Origin: a virus
Reading direction: 5' to 3' (one strand)
Length of the DNA stretch: 48,677 nt
IMG/VR virus record: IMGVR_UViG_3300031759_000043
Location: 1 to 48,677 of that record
A program made the position numbers and the translations under genes. The notes beneath the pieces were generated by a model that was given only the letters and a program-made list of their open reading frames with translations, did not search any database and was not told the DNA's origin. Below are positions 13,005 to 20,365 of this stretch, piece by piece (the stretch's first letter is position 1; every line of letters begins with the position of its first letter).

Positions 13005-13643
13005 GTGACGGGTAGTGAATCTGGGAGTGCAAGAGCCAGGATTTCAGCGCTGCGCGCAGAGATCCTGGCTCTTGACTTGCGCCTGGCCGCCCTGGTTCCG
13101 CATCCGGAGGAAGGGCGAGGTGCGGGGAGCGGGAGCGGAGACGGCCGGGGAGGAACGCAGAAACCGCGTTCCTCCCCTCCGTGGCACGCGAGGGCGGCGG
13201 AATGCCGGATGGACCTGCATGCGCTGACGCGCCGGATTGAAGCGGAATGGCGGGCGGCAGCCGGGTTTACGCTGCGCGTGCGCGGAGGAAGTGATTCGAA
13301 TACTTATTCGAGTTTGGAAGCACTGGAGCGGCTGGCGCACGCTCGGGACGTCGAAGCGCGCGAAGGACTACGCTCGCTAGAGCGGTGGATCAAGGGGGCT
13401 AGGATGCTGCTAGGAGATGCGGAGCGTCCCCGGCGGATTCCCGGAGCGGAGAAATGCCCCTGGTGCGGGGTACGAAGCTTGCGCATGTGGACTGGTCAGG
13501 GTACTGTGAGGTGCGTAAACCCCTCCTGTGCTACCCCATCCGGGGAGAAGGCGACGGCCACATTTGACTACTCCGCTGCAGCCGGGCTCCGGCTCACCTG
13601 GCAAGACGGAAGCAGCCTGCAGTATCCGTCCTCTGCCGATTGA
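13005..13643 (+). CDS. Helical protein with C-terminal zinc ribbon, 212 aa
   Basis: Not recognised by family. The GTG start has no ribosome site but is 6 nt after TATAGT, so the mRNA is probably leaderless. Residues 8-30 form an Ala/Leu-rich helix, followed by a Gly-rich linker, then a second helical region to about 145. The C-terminal part has CPWCG, then CVNPSC about 17 residues later, a four-Cys zinc ribbon, followed by a short beta stretch. Together this suggests a nucleic-acid-binding protein. The gene overlaps the next frame by 5 nt. Confidence 0.7.
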   Translation: MTGSESGSARARISALRAEILALDLRLAALVPHPEEGRGAGSGSGDGRGGTQKPRSSPPWHARAAECRMDLHALTRRIEAEWRAAAGFTLRVRGGSDSNTYSSLEALERLAHARDVEAREGLRSLERWIKGARMLLGDAERPRRIPGAEKCPWCGVRSLRMWTGQGTVRCVNPSCATPSGEKATATFDYSAAAGLRLTWQDGSSLQYPSSAD

Positions 13644-13956
13644 GATAGAATCCTGGAAAGACATCCCGCAGCACGCCTGGAGTACGAATCCGGGTGAGCA
13701 GCATCTCTACCGATTCGCAAACGGGTACGGGGCGAGTGTCGTGCGAGGCCCGTACACGTACGGCGGCCGGGAGGGACTGTACGAGCTGGGTGTTGTCAGG
13801 TGCCTTGACGATGACACCTGGTCACTGACGTATGACACGCCTATCACCGATGATGTGCTCGGCTACCTGACGCTGACTGAAGTAGCAGACCTGCTCATCC
13901 GCATCGCCGCACTCCCGGATGGCGGCGAGGAGAGCGATGCAGCCGCAGCCTGGTGA
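13639..13956 (+). CDS. Hypothetical protein, about 105 aa, non-standard start
   Basis: The body (SWKDIPQHAWSTNPGEQHLY...) has clear coding character and ends at 13956 after DGGEESDAAAAW. No ATG, GTG or TTG lies at a sensible place: the frame is open upstream into the preceding gene, with only CTG (13633) or ATT (13639, overlapping the upstream TGA) near the expected start. Either a rare start codon is used, or the frame is entered from the upstream gene by frameshifting. Function unknown; acidic, beta-rich. Coordinates give the ATT option. Confidence 0.5.
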   Translation: MEIESWKDIPQHAWSTNPGEQHLYRFANGYGASVVRGPYTYGGREGLYELGVVRCLDDDTWSLTYDTPITDDVLGYLTLTEVADLLIRIAALPDGGEESDAAAAW

Positions 13957-14467
13957 CTTCTGCGTCCGGCCGGTTCCGGGGATTGCGGGGCTGGGGATAG
14001 CGGCGGGGCAGTGGCTCAACGGCGAAGGCTGGAGCAAGCACGACCACGCCGAGATATACATCGGCGGAGCGGACGAGAACGCCCCGTGGGGGCTTACCGT
14101 CAGCTCGTACCCCAACCGGCAGGGGATTAGAGCACTGACGGGTCCTCCGGACGGAGTCCGGGGGGCTGTCTGGTCGAGCGGGGCTATCGAACTGACGTTC
14201 GAACAGCGGACGGGGATTGTCAAGTGGTGCCGGGAGAACTTCCGGGTTCCGTATTCCGAGATGGATTATGTGGCTCTGGTGGCGCATCGGCTAGGGATTC
14301 CGGTGCCCGGACTGCGGGCGTACATTGCTTCCACAGGACATGAAATATGCAGTCAGTTCGTGGATACGGCGTACCTGCTCGGAGGCGGAATTCATCTCTT
14401 TTCTGACGGGCGCTGGCCGGGGGACGTGACTCCTGGTGATCTGGCTGCGCTGGTGACGGCTGCATGA
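13937..14467 (+). CDS. NlpC/P60-like (permuted papain fold) hydrolase, 176 aa
   Basis: ATG at 13937 follows GAGGAGAGCG. The sequence starts MQPQPGDFCVRPVPG, the usual opening of permuted NlpC/P60 (YiiX-type) domains, then KHDHAEIYIGG with the catalytic His, and later GHEICSQFVDTAYLLGG with the catalytic Cys. Such enzymes cleave amide bonds in peptidoglycan peptides, lipids or proteins. No signal peptide is seen, so export would need a holin, or it acts inside the cell. It couples by ATGA to an HTH-like gene. A lysis or entry role is possible, as is a cytoplasmic amidase role. Confidence 0.65.
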   Translation: MQPQPGDFCVRPVPGIAGLGIAAGQWLNGEGWSKHDHAEIYIGGADENAPWGLTVSSYPNRQGIRALTGPPDGVRGAVWSSGAIELTFEQRTGIVKWCRENFRVPYSEMDYVALVAHRLGIPVPGLRAYIASTGHEICSQFVDTAYLLGGGIHLFSDGRWPGDVTPGDLAALVTAA

Positions 14468-14784
14468 GCTGGAAGTCCGAGGGGCTCCCGATTGTCGGCT
14501 GGGGAGATGGCGGGGCCTGGTCTGTGGCGGACGCGGAATGGCTGCTGGACGTCCCGGCGCGGAAGGTACGGGAGGCGCTCCGCGCCGGGGGGATAGAAGC
14601 GATGGGGCTGCGGTTCGACCGTGGTCGAGGCACGCGGCACGTCCGCGTGTACCGGGCTGAAGATGTACTGCGAGTGCTGAGTATGGCTGATGAGGAAGGA
14701 GCTGAGAAAAAACTTCAGTCTCCTCACCTGCGGTTACGCGGTTATTTTTGGTTTTGGGTGGTCAAGAGTTGGCTTTGGCGCTAG
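14464..14784 (+). CDS. MerR/excisionase-like HTH protein, 106 aa
   Basis: Coupled by ATGA to the preceding gene. Residues 18-70 (WSVADAEWLLDVPARKVREA, then a basic wing and HVRVYRAEDVLRVL) look like a helix-turn-helix with the layout of MerR-like or excisionase-type binders. The basic segment FDRGRGTRHVRV would form the wing. The C-terminal 25 residues are aromatic and basic (RGYFWFWVVKSWLWR) and unlike the domain; they overlap the promoter of the next gene. Possible DNA-binding regulator. Confidence 0.55.
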   Translation: MSWKSEGLPIVGWGDGGAWSVADAEWLLDVPARKVREALRAGGIEAMGLRFDRGRGTRHVRVYRAEDVLRVLSMADEEGAEKKLQSPHLRLRGYFWFWVVKSWLWR

Positions 14785-14797
14785 GCTATGCCATACT
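14769..14797 (+). promoter_or_regulatory. Promoter of the riboswitch-like leader
   Basis: TTGGCT and CATACT separated by 17 nt, giving a predicted start near 14804, right at the beginning of the structured leader. It overlaps the 3' end of the upstream gene. Confidence 0.5.
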
Positions 14798-14803
14798 AAA
14801 GCC

Positions 14804-14930
14804 AGCGGGGGTTCTGTATCCCCGGTGTGACTGGCTTAGTGTCCAGTCCCGCCGGAGACGCTCACCTTGACCCCGTGCGCTGAACCGGAAACCGGGACGC
14901 CACGCTCCTACGGGAGCTGACACCGGAGTC
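14804..14930 (+). ncRNA. Structured 5' leader, ydaO-type (c-di-AMP) riboswitch candidate
   Basis: About 130 nt between promoter and start codon with several stems: GGGG...CCCC, GACTGG...CCAGTC, CCGG-AAA-CCGG and GCTCC-TAC-GGAGC. The segment CGCTGAACCGGAAACCGGGA followed by CGCCA resembles the conserved core of ydaO leaders (CGCU-UAA/GAA, short hairpin, GGGGA-CC-CA). In Streptomyces such leaders precede secreted cell-wall hydrolases with LysM or resuscitation-factor domains, exactly the kind of gene that follows here. Recognition is by eye from memory of the family; a covariance search is needed to confirm. Confidence 0.55.
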
Positions 14931-14934
14931 CTAG

Positions 14935-15630
14935 ATGAGGTTGAAGTCGTCACGTCGTAAGACTAGCGGCATCGGCATCACAATTGCGGCAGCAGCCGCA
15001 ACCGCTCTCCTGACCGGGGCTAGACTCGCTCCGAATGCGGCAGGAGCGCAAGCGCAGGAAACGGCGAAAGTGACGGCAGTCACGCCTGTATCTGCGGCTT
15101 TCCTCCGGCAGCCTGCGGCAGCCGGAGGTCAGTACACAGTGCGGAGCGGTGACACGCTCGCTACTATTGCAGGGAAGGAATACGGGTCAATGTACTGCTG
15201 GCCCGGGATTTACCAGACGAATAAGGATCGGCTTAGCAACCCGAACCTGATCTACCCGGGGCAGGGCCTGCGGATTCCCGGAAAATGCGACACGCAGTCG
15301 CCGCCGGTGGTGACAACCGTCACCGCTACGGTCGCGTACCAGCCTCGGCACGCGCTTGCGGCTGCTACGGCTGCTCAGAATTACAGCGGAGGCGGAGGTA
15401 CCTCGTTCCAGGAGTGCGTGATCCGCACCGAGAGCGGGGGAAATCCCGACGTCTGGAATGCATCGGGACACTGGGGACTCTACCAGTTCTCGGAGTCGAC
15501 GTGGGTGGAGTACGGCGGCCCGGCATCCGAGTTCGGGAGCGCTAGCGTCGCGGAGCAGAACCAGGTGTTCGACAACGCGATGGCGACGCCAGGCGGAGCT
15601 GAAAACTGGTCCCCCTACGACGGATGTTAA
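14935..15630 (+). CDS. Secreted LysM + transglycosylase/Rpf-like protein, 231 aa
   Basis: ATG at 14935 follows CCGGAG. An N-terminal basic stretch and hydrophobic core (IGITIAAAAATALLTG) form a signal peptide cut near AGAQA. Residues about 65-115 are a LysM peptidoglycan-binding domain (YTVRSGDTLATIAGKEYG ... NLIYPGQGLRIP). The C-terminal 85 residues (FQECVIRTESGGNPDVWN, GHWGLYQFSESTW) carry the catalytic Glu region of transglycosylase/resuscitation-promoting-factor domains. It should act outside the cell on peptidoglycan. Unusual for a phage: a signal peptide and a riboswitch-like leader, both typical of Streptomyces chromosomal genes, so capture from a host is likely. Confidence 0.8.
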   Translation: MRLKSSRRKTSGIGITIAAAAATALLTGARLAPNAAGAQAQETAKVTAVTPVSAAFLRQPAAAGGQYTVRSGDTLATIAGKEYGSMYCWPGIYQTNKDRLSNPNLIYPGQGLRIPGKCDTQSPPVVTTVTATVAYQPRHALAAATAAQNYSGGGGTSFQECVIRTESGGNPDVWNASGHWGLYQFSESTWVEYGGPASEFGSASVAEQNQVFDNAMATPGGAENWSPYDGC

Positions 15631-15667
15631 CATCATACGGTCCATGCCTCTGATATACAGCGTCGCG

Positions 15668-15693
15668 GAGGCGGGCGCTTGCGCGCCCGCCTC
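15668..15693 (+). terminator. Hairpin terminator overlapping the next promoter
   Basis: GAGGCGGGCGC and GCGCCCGCCTC, 11 bp, with a TTGC loop. The -35 box TTGCGC of the following promoter starts in this loop. It ends the transcript of the LysM gene. Confidence 0.65.
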
Positions 15694-15707
15694 TGCGGGG
15701 TGTATAC
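15679..15707 (+). promoter_or_regulatory. Promoter TTGCGC-17-TATACT
   Basis: The -35 hexamer lies in the loop and right arm of the 15668-15693 hairpin, and the -10 box TATACT is 17 nt downstream. It drives the 43-residue gene with a 40-nt leader. Confidence 0.6.
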
Positions 15708-15756
15708 TGGTGCTTAGCACAGCACAGTGGCACACGGCCTCGACGGAAGGAATAAC

Positions 15757-15888
15757 ATGAATGACAAGAGCTTCGCCAACGGCAACGCTCCTGCCGTAGT
15801 GAGCAAGGAACAGCGAGACAGCGGCTGGCTTGCAGTCATCCGGCCGGAGTCGCACTGGACGCTGACGATCGGGGTGCTCCCCGCGTAG
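15757..15888 (+). CDS. Small hypothetical protein, 43 aa
   Basis: Short but well framed: own promoter, GGAAGGAATAAC ribosome site before ATG at 15757, and a strong hairpin after the stop. The product begins MNDKSFANGNAPAVVSKEQR and ends SHWTLTIGVLPA, soluble and without known motif. Its isolated transcription unit between two cargo-like genes suggests an accessory moron-type function. Confidence 0.6.
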   Translation: MNDKSFANGNAPAVVSKEQRDSGWLAVIRPESHWTLTIGVLPA

Positions 15889-15901
15889 CAGTCGGCAGTA
15901 C

Positions 15902-15940
15902 CTGCAGCCCCCTCCGCTTGACAGCGGCAGGGGGCTGCAG
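15902..15940 (+). terminator. 17-bp hairpin with -35 box in its loop
   Basis: CTGCAGCCCCCT/AGGGGGCTGCAG extended by CCGCT/AGCGG with one bulged C, loop TGAC. It terminates the 43-residue gene's transcript, and its loop and closing pairs are the TTGACA of the next promoter. Confidence 0.7.
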
Positions 15941-15946
15941 TATACT
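15918..15946 (+). promoter_or_regulatory. Consensus promoter of the modification island
   Basis: TTGACA and TATACT with exactly 17 nt between, a near-perfect sigma-70-type promoter. The GTG start of the ParB-like gene is 6 nt after the -10 box, so the transcript is predicted to be leaderless. Confidence 0.85.
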
Positions 15947-15952
15947 CGGGGT

Positions 15953-16666
15953 GTGAGTGCTGACGAGATTACGCGGGTGAGCGTCGACCAGCTGACGACC
16001 TGGCCGGGAAATCCGCGCCGGGGGAACCGGGCAGCTATCCGGGAAAGTATCCAGGCTCTAGGCATTTACAAGCCTCTGATTGCCCAGCGGAGCACCGGGC
16101 AGGTGCTTGTCGGCAATAACACTCTCGCGGTAGTGCGGGAGCTGGGGATTGCGGAAGTTGACGTCATCTACAAGGACATTGATGACGATACGGCCGAGCG
16201 CATCCTGCTCGTGGACAACAAGACCAGTGATAGTTCCGGCTACTACAACGACCTGCTGTACGATATGCTGACGGAACTGGACGGGATGACGGGGACTGGC
16301 TGGAGCCAGGATGAGCTGGATGCAATCATTGCGACGGCCGAGCAGGCTAGCGGAGACGTTCAGCTCGAATTCGACTTCGGGGTGGCAGGGGGCGAGGATG
16401 TGCTTGTCCTGGATGATGTGCGTACCGGAGCCGGCTGGTCAGAGCTGCCGCAGCAGACGGCGGTGAGAGCGGAGCGACAGGCTGCGCAGACGGTGTCGGC
16501 TGTACGCGGGGTGCGCGAGATCATGCTCGTGTACACGATTGCGGAGCACGAGGAAATGATCCTGCTGCTGGACGGACTGAAGAAGCGAGCAGGAGAGCAG
16601 GCGCGTTACCCGCAGATTATCCAGTTCCTGGTGCGGAAAGCTGCACGCGAGGCCGGTTTGGTGTAG
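15953..16666 (+). CDS. ParB/sulfiredoxin-fold protein, 237 aa
   Basis: Leaderless GTG start behind a consensus promoter. The N-terminal 100 residues follow the ParB/Srx plan (VSVDQLTTWPGNPRRGNRAA, SIQALGIYKPLIAQRSTG, VLVGNNTLAVVRELG, VDVIYKDIDDDTAERIL). The catalytic or nucleotide-binding motif, usually G-x-R/H-R, appears as VGNNTLAVV. Phage ParB-like proteins of this type often sit beside DNA methylases or base-modification genes and may act as CTPases or nucleases. As first gene of the modification island it may guide or regulate modification. The C-terminal half is helical and unknown. Confidence 0.7.
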   Translation: MSADEITRVSVDQLTTWPGNPRRGNRAAIRESIQALGIYKPLIAQRSTGQVLVGNNTLAVVRELGIAEVDVIYKDIDDDTAERILLVDNKTSDSSGYYNDLLYDMLTELDGMTGTGWSQDELDAIIATAEQASGDVQLEFDFGVAGGEDVLVLDDVRTGAGWSELPQQTAVRAERQAAQTVSAVRGVREIMLVYTIAEHEEMILLLDGLKKRAGEQARYPQIIQFLVRKAAREAGLV

Positions 16667-16675
16667 GCTTAGGGT

Positions 16676-17593
16676 ATGGGTACGGGTACGCAGCTGTTCG
16701 ATGACTACGTGAAGTTCCACCAGATACAGATTGCAAACCGGGATGTGGATCCGGTGTACCCGGTGCTGCGTGAGGTAGCAGAGATACTGGGATGGACGCC
16801 GGAAGAGAGAATCCGGTCGGTGTTCCTGCACGTAGCGTACTATGACCTCGGTTCTGCACTCGCCGCGCTAGACGGAAAGAGCGGCGCGTTCCTGACTGCA
16901 TTCACGCAGCCGCGTGAGGGTCTTGCGTGCGGGACGGAGCGACGTCGGCACCGGATGGGTGACAACCTGGCAGTGCATCTGCATCATCTTGACAACATCG
17001 CCATCCGGTACAACGGATTGTCCACCTGGGTGCAGGAACTCATTACCGATGATCCGGTTAGCAACTGGACGTATGTCAGCACAAGACTCATGGAAGTCGA
17101 CGGAAACGGCCGGTGGAGCGCTTTCAAAACCTGCGAGATGCTCGCGGAAGTGTGCGGGATGCCGCTCCGGGCTCCGGATATGGGGCATGCGAACAGTTCG
17201 GGACCCCGGCAGGGACTGGAACTGCTGTATCCGGCTACGCAGTACCTCAAGGGGAACCGGCCTGGGGTGATCGCTGCGCTGAATGTGACATCGAACCTGC
17301 TAGTCTGGGAATTGCAGGCCCGAGGAGCTGAGGCGTCGCTGGAAACAGCCGAGACGACGCTGTGTGACTTCCACAGTCTGGCGGAAGGGCGATACTATCC
17401 CGGGCTGGACATCGACGTCATGCAGGAGCAGGTACAGCGCGCGCCGATGAACGAGTGGATGCGCGGGATCGCGCTCGCGGCCCGGCGGGCGACGCTGCCG
17501 GAACCGTATCTCGGGGAGCTGCACGGGCGGACAGGGCCGGACCGGGCACGCAAGCGCGTGTACAAGCTGACAGGGGAGATCGTGACCCGATGA
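16676..17593 (+). CDS. Probable amino acid:DNA transferase (aGPT-PPlase-like), 305 aa
   Basis: The sequence matches by eye the helical enzymes called alpha-glutamyl/putrescinyl thymine pyrophosphorylases or amino acid:DNA transferases: LFDDYVKFHQIQIANRDVDP, VFLHVAYYDLGSALAAL, and the HhH-like GNGRWSAFKTCEMLAEVCG with following D-M-GH. Such enzymes displace the pyrophosphate from phosphorylated 5-hydroxymethyluracil in DNA and attach an amino acid or polyamine. ATG at 16676 has no ribosome site but lies 6 nt after TAGGCT, so it may be partly leaderless. The kinase and TET/JBP-like genes needed to make its substrate are 3-5 kb downstream. The assignment is from memory of family patterns, not a search. 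Confidence 0.6.
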   Translation: MGTGTQLFDDYVKFHQIQIANRDVDPVYPVLREVAEILGWTPEERIRSVFLHVAYYDLGSALAALDGKSGAFLTAFTQPREGLACGTERRRHRMGDNLAVHLHHLDNIAIRYNGLSTWVQELITDDPVSNWTYVSTRLMEVDGNGRWSAFKTCEMLAEVCGMPLRAPDMGHANSSGPRQGLELLYPATQYLKGNRPGVIAALNVTSNLLVWELQARGAEASLETAETTLCDFHSLAEGRYYPGLDIDVMQEQVQRAPMNEWMRGIALAARRATLPEPYLGELHGRTGPDRARKRVYKLTGEIVTR

Positions 17594-18198
17594 GTGACGA
17601 CACGCTGCGGGCGTATGATGAGCACGCCGAGGAATGGGCAGCATACCGGACTGATGATGACTACTGGGCTGCGGATCGTGAGTGGCTGATCCAGCAGATT
17701 GAATCAGGGGCCAGGATTGTTGAATTCGGGGCTGGCGCCGGGAATGAAGGAGTTCATTTTATCCAGGCCGGGCTCGATTACACCGGGATAGACGGATCGG
17801 TCGGGATGCTAGCGATAGCTGAGCGGCGTATTCCGCCCGAGCAACTCCGGCTCGCTGACCTACGAGAGGTCGAGCTGGCTGATGGCGAACAGACGTTCGA
17901 CGGGTTCTGGTGCGCGGCGGTGTTGCTGCACATCCCTCGAACTGAAATTGACGGAGTGCTGCGCAGGATGCGGGGCATGCTGGCGGAGGGAGCGCCGGGA
18001 TTCATCGCGGTGAAAGGCGGCACGGGGGAGGCGTGGGACGACCGGCTGGCAGCTCCGCGATTTTTCTGCTACTGGCAGTTGGACGAATTCGCTGACGTGC
18101 TCGCAGAGGGCGGTTTCCGGGTTGAATCAATGCGCGTCAAGGAAGACGGTCGCAACGAGAAACCCCGCTGGAACTGCTACCGGGTGAGGTGCGCGTGA
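17590..18198 (+). CDS. Class I SAM-dependent methyltransferase, 202 aa
   Basis: ATG overlaps the upstream stop (ATGA). Motif I is RIVEFGAGAGNEGVHF near residue 43, followed by an acidic strand end (YTGIDGSVGML), motif for the adenine side (RLADLREVEL), and FDGFWCAAVLLHIPR at the motif IV position. The overall shape is that of small-molecule-type methyltransferases (UbiE/COQ5-like) rather than target-recognising DNA methylases. In this operon it may methylate the side chain installed on a base. An unrelated small-molecule target is the alternative. Coupled by GTGA to the amidoligase gene. Confidence 0.8.
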   Translation: MSDDTLRAYDEHAEEWAAYRTDDDYWAADREWLIQQIESGARIVEFGAGAGNEGVHFIQAGLDYTGIDGSVGMLAIAERRIPPEQLRLADLREVELADGEQTFDGFWCAAVLLHIPRTEIDGVLRRMRGMLAEGAPGFIAVKGGTGEAWDDRLAAPRFFCYWQLDEFADVLAEGGFRVESMRVKEDGRNEKPRWNCYRVRCA

Positions 18199-19061
18199 GC
18201 GGGGGCTGGACCTACGGGGCCGAGCTGGAATGGCCTGACGTCGACGTGCTGGCTGAGCTGCCTGAGGGATGGATGTGGTCGCGGACTGACTACACGGTGG
18301 TGGGGTCGGACGCGGTGGCGAACGATCCGCTGCGAAAGACCTGGTTCCGGTCCGGGGAGCTGAACACGCCGGTGTGCGATTCACCCGAAGAACTCGCCGA
18401 GCGAGTCGCCGAGGTGCGAGCCGTGCTGAAACCGGGGCACAACTACCGCTCCAATCTGCACGTCCACGTGGGGGGAGGGCCGGAGTTCGAGGACCTGGAC
18501 GCGATGAAGGCCGTCGCGGACTACAGTCATCGGCTGCTGCCCGGGGCGCTCAAGATGATGGACCCGCTCAACGGATTGTTCGAGGGGCTGACCGACCCGG
18601 AGGAGATCGCCGGGGCGAGAAAGCGAGCGGCGCACTCGGAGCGGTCGCGGCACTACTTCGTTTCGGATCACTGTCACGCGCGGCGAATGGAAGCCGAGAG
18701 CATCGACGAGATGCTGCGCCTGGAAGTGCCCGCCTCCAAGAAAAGCGGTACCCCGTGCTGGGCGCTCAAACCACGTGAGGCCGTCAACCTGCGGAGCCTG
18801 CGCAAGCACGGGACTATCGAGTTCAGGTGCTTCGCGGGTGACTCGGATGCGCAGGGGGTGTGGGCGGCGGCGGGCTTCGCCCGGGACTGGACGGAGGCGG
18901 CGCTGAACGGGTCAGATGCGTTTGAGCTGCCGTACTTTTATGCTCTGCCGGTGCAGGCTCCGTTTGAACTGCGGCTGGAACGCGGGTGGGAGTGGACGAA
19001 CTTCGCGAAGAACAAGCGCGGGGTGGTCGAGGAGCGGCTGCGCGAGATGGGGAAGCTGTGA
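18195..19061 (+). CDS. Amidoligase-family enzyme (GS-like fold), 288 aa
   Basis: GTG at 18195 overlaps the previous stop. The sequence opens with SGGWTYGAELEWPDVD, contains YRSNLHVHVGGGPEF near residue 90 and ends its core with KHGTIEFRCFAGDSDAQG near residue 210. These GxE-E, HVHVG and EFR blocks define the amidoligase family related to glutamine synthetase and glutamate-cysteine ligase, which form amide bonds with ATP. In this context it could join an amino acid or amine to a modified base or to its precursor, a step not known to me from characterised pathways. A peptide or protein target is the alternative. Confidence 0.75.
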   Translation: MSGGWTYGAELEWPDVDVLAELPEGWMWSRTDYTVVGSDAVANDPLRKTWFRSGELNTPVCDSPEELAERVAEVRAVLKPGHNYRSNLHVHVGGGPEFEDLDAMKAVADYSHRLLPGALKMMDPLNGLFEGLTDPEEIAGARKRAAHSERSRHYFVSDHCHARRMEAESIDEMLRLEVPASKKSGTPCWALKPREAVNLRSLRKHGTIEFRCFAGDSDAQGVWAAAGFARDWTEAALNGSDAFELPYFYALPVQAPFELRLERGWEWTNFAKNKRGVVEERLREMGKL

Positions 19062-19483
19062 CTCGCGTGGTGGTGGTCTGTACCGGGAACGTGGTGCGGA
19101 GTCCGGCGCTTGCGTGTCTGCTCGGAGCGCGACGCCCTGATCTAGCTGTGGAATCGGCCGGAGTCGGAGGGAACGCGGTCGGAGGGCTGGGAATGCGGCG
19201 GCGGATGAGTGAGTTCCTGCTTGAAGCAGGATACGGGGAGTATGCGGCTGCGCATCGCTCCAGGCGCTGGGAGCAGGTGGCTGAGCCTGACGGGATCGAT
19301 CTGGTGATCGGGGTGGCGCCCGTGCACATGCGGCGGCTCGCGGAAATCGCTCCCGGAATGCGGTCGATGATGACGCAGGAGCGAATTACTGATCCGGTGT
19401 TTGGCAATCAGGCAGACTATCTGCTAGCCTGGGAGCAGATCATGGACGCGGCACGCTGGCTCGCAGAAGTGATTCCCTCATAA
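19058..19483 (+). CDS. Low-molecular-weight phosphatase-like protein, 141 aa
   Basis: GTG overlaps the upstream stop (GTGA). The P-loop CTGNVVRSPA (Cys8, Arg14) matches the CX5R(S/T) signature of low-molecular-weight protein tyrosine phosphatases and arsenate-reductase-like enzymes. The DP loop appears as ITDPVFG near residue 118. Catalytic residues are thus complete. It would hydrolyse phosphate esters through a cysteinyl-phosphate. Placed between amidoligase and FAD enzyme, it may remove phosphate from an intermediate or a host protein. Slightly shorter than typical 150-160 residue members. Confidence 0.8.
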   Translation: MTRVVVVCTGNVVRSPALACLLGARRPDLAVESAGVGGNAVGGLGMRRRMSEFLLEAGYGEYAAAHRSRRWEQVAEPDGIDLVIGVAPVHMRRLAEIAPGMRSMMTQERITDPVFGNQADYLLAWEQIMDAARWLAEVIPS

Positions 19484-19493
19484 GGAGCTGCGA

Positions 19494-20324
19494 ATGAGCA
19501 AGCTGATTGTCGTCGGAGCCGGGATATCCGGGTCTTCCTTTGCGCGGCTAGCGCGGGACAGTGGTCATGATGTGACGGTGGTAGGGCTGGAAGGGAAACC
19601 GGACTCGCTTGCCGCGACGGCGATTCTGCGGCGGGGATACCATGCCGGAATGGCTGAGGAGCTAGCCGCGTGGGATTATGCCGTGGAGCGGTATGCGGAA
19701 TGGGGCGTCAAGATGACGCACGGGGCGGGGGTGGCGAGTTACCGGCGGCCTCTCGGGGGTGAACGGGAGGATGCAGACTGGCTGCTGCTAGATCCGGCTG
19801 CGCCGCTTGTCAGGCGAGATGTGACGCGTGAAGTGATAAGCGTGCACGGGACGCGAGCGTGGTACGGGCGCGGGGACGGGATCGAGGGGGATGCTGTGGT
19901 GGTATGCGCGGGAGCTAGGGGAGTGCTAGCGCCGTCGGGGGATGCTACCTGGGGCGTTACCTGGATAGGGGCGGCCGACGCGCTGCGGGCACCTGACGCT
20001 GTGAAGGTGTACCAGTACGCACCGTACCGGACGATTGTCGCGGGAGTGGCAGGCGGCCGGGCTCGCGTCGGATCTTCTAGTTCGGTTACTGAAGAGGGGG
20101 CTATCGCGCAGGGGGAGAAAATGCTCGGGGTGGCGTGGGACCTCGGCTGGCTCACGACGCGCGAGGGCTGGGAGATGCGGACGGGAATGCGCATCAAGAC
20201 TGCGGGTGGATGGCGACGTGAGGGTGACGGCCACTGGGAAATCGGCGGATTCCACCGGACCGGATACGCGCTAGCCCCGATGGCCGCGCGGAACGTGCTC
20301 GACGACATCGAGAAGTCACTGTGA
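19494..20324 (+). CDS. FAD-dependent oxidoreductase (DAO-like), 276 aa
   Basis: ATG follows AAGGAGCTGCG. The N-terminal dinucleotide fold is clear (LIVVGAGISGSSFARLARDS, residues 4-23), with a second FAD-contact strand around GDAVVVCAGARGVL and a C-terminal GGFHRTGYALAPMAARN that closes on FAD, as in D-amino-acid-oxidase-like enzymes. It is shorter than the usual 350-400 residues, lacking part of the substrate domain. FAD-dependent lyases or oxidases of this type are known to process amino-acid adducts on thymine in some phages. A similar trimming of a base adduct is the favoured reading here. Confidence 0.75.
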   Translation: MSKLIVVGAGISGSSFARLARDSGHDVTVVGLEGKPDSLAATAILRRGYHAGMAEELAAWDYAVERYAEWGVKMTHGAGVASYRRPLGGEREDADWLLLDPAAPLVRRDVTREVISVHGTRAWYGRGDGIEGDAVVVCAGARGVLAPSGDATWGVTWIGAADALRAPDAVKVYQYAPYRTIVAGVAGGRARVGSSSSVTEEGAIAQGEKMLGVAWDLGWLTTREGWEMRTGMRIKTAGGWRREGDGHWEIGGFHRTGYALAPMAARNVLDDIEKSL

Positions 20325-20330
20325 TCTGGT

Positions 20331-20359
20331 TTGACATGCGCGGGCTGGTCGTGTAGTCT
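20331..20359 (+). promoter_or_regulatory. Promoter TTGACA-17-TAGTCT, leaderless gene
   Basis: The -35 hexamer is perfect, the spacer 17 nt, and GTG of the kinase gene starts 6 nt after the -10 box. It separates the kinase/oxygenase/terminase segment from the upstream operon. Confidence 0.8.
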
Positions 20360-20365
20360 CGTGGT

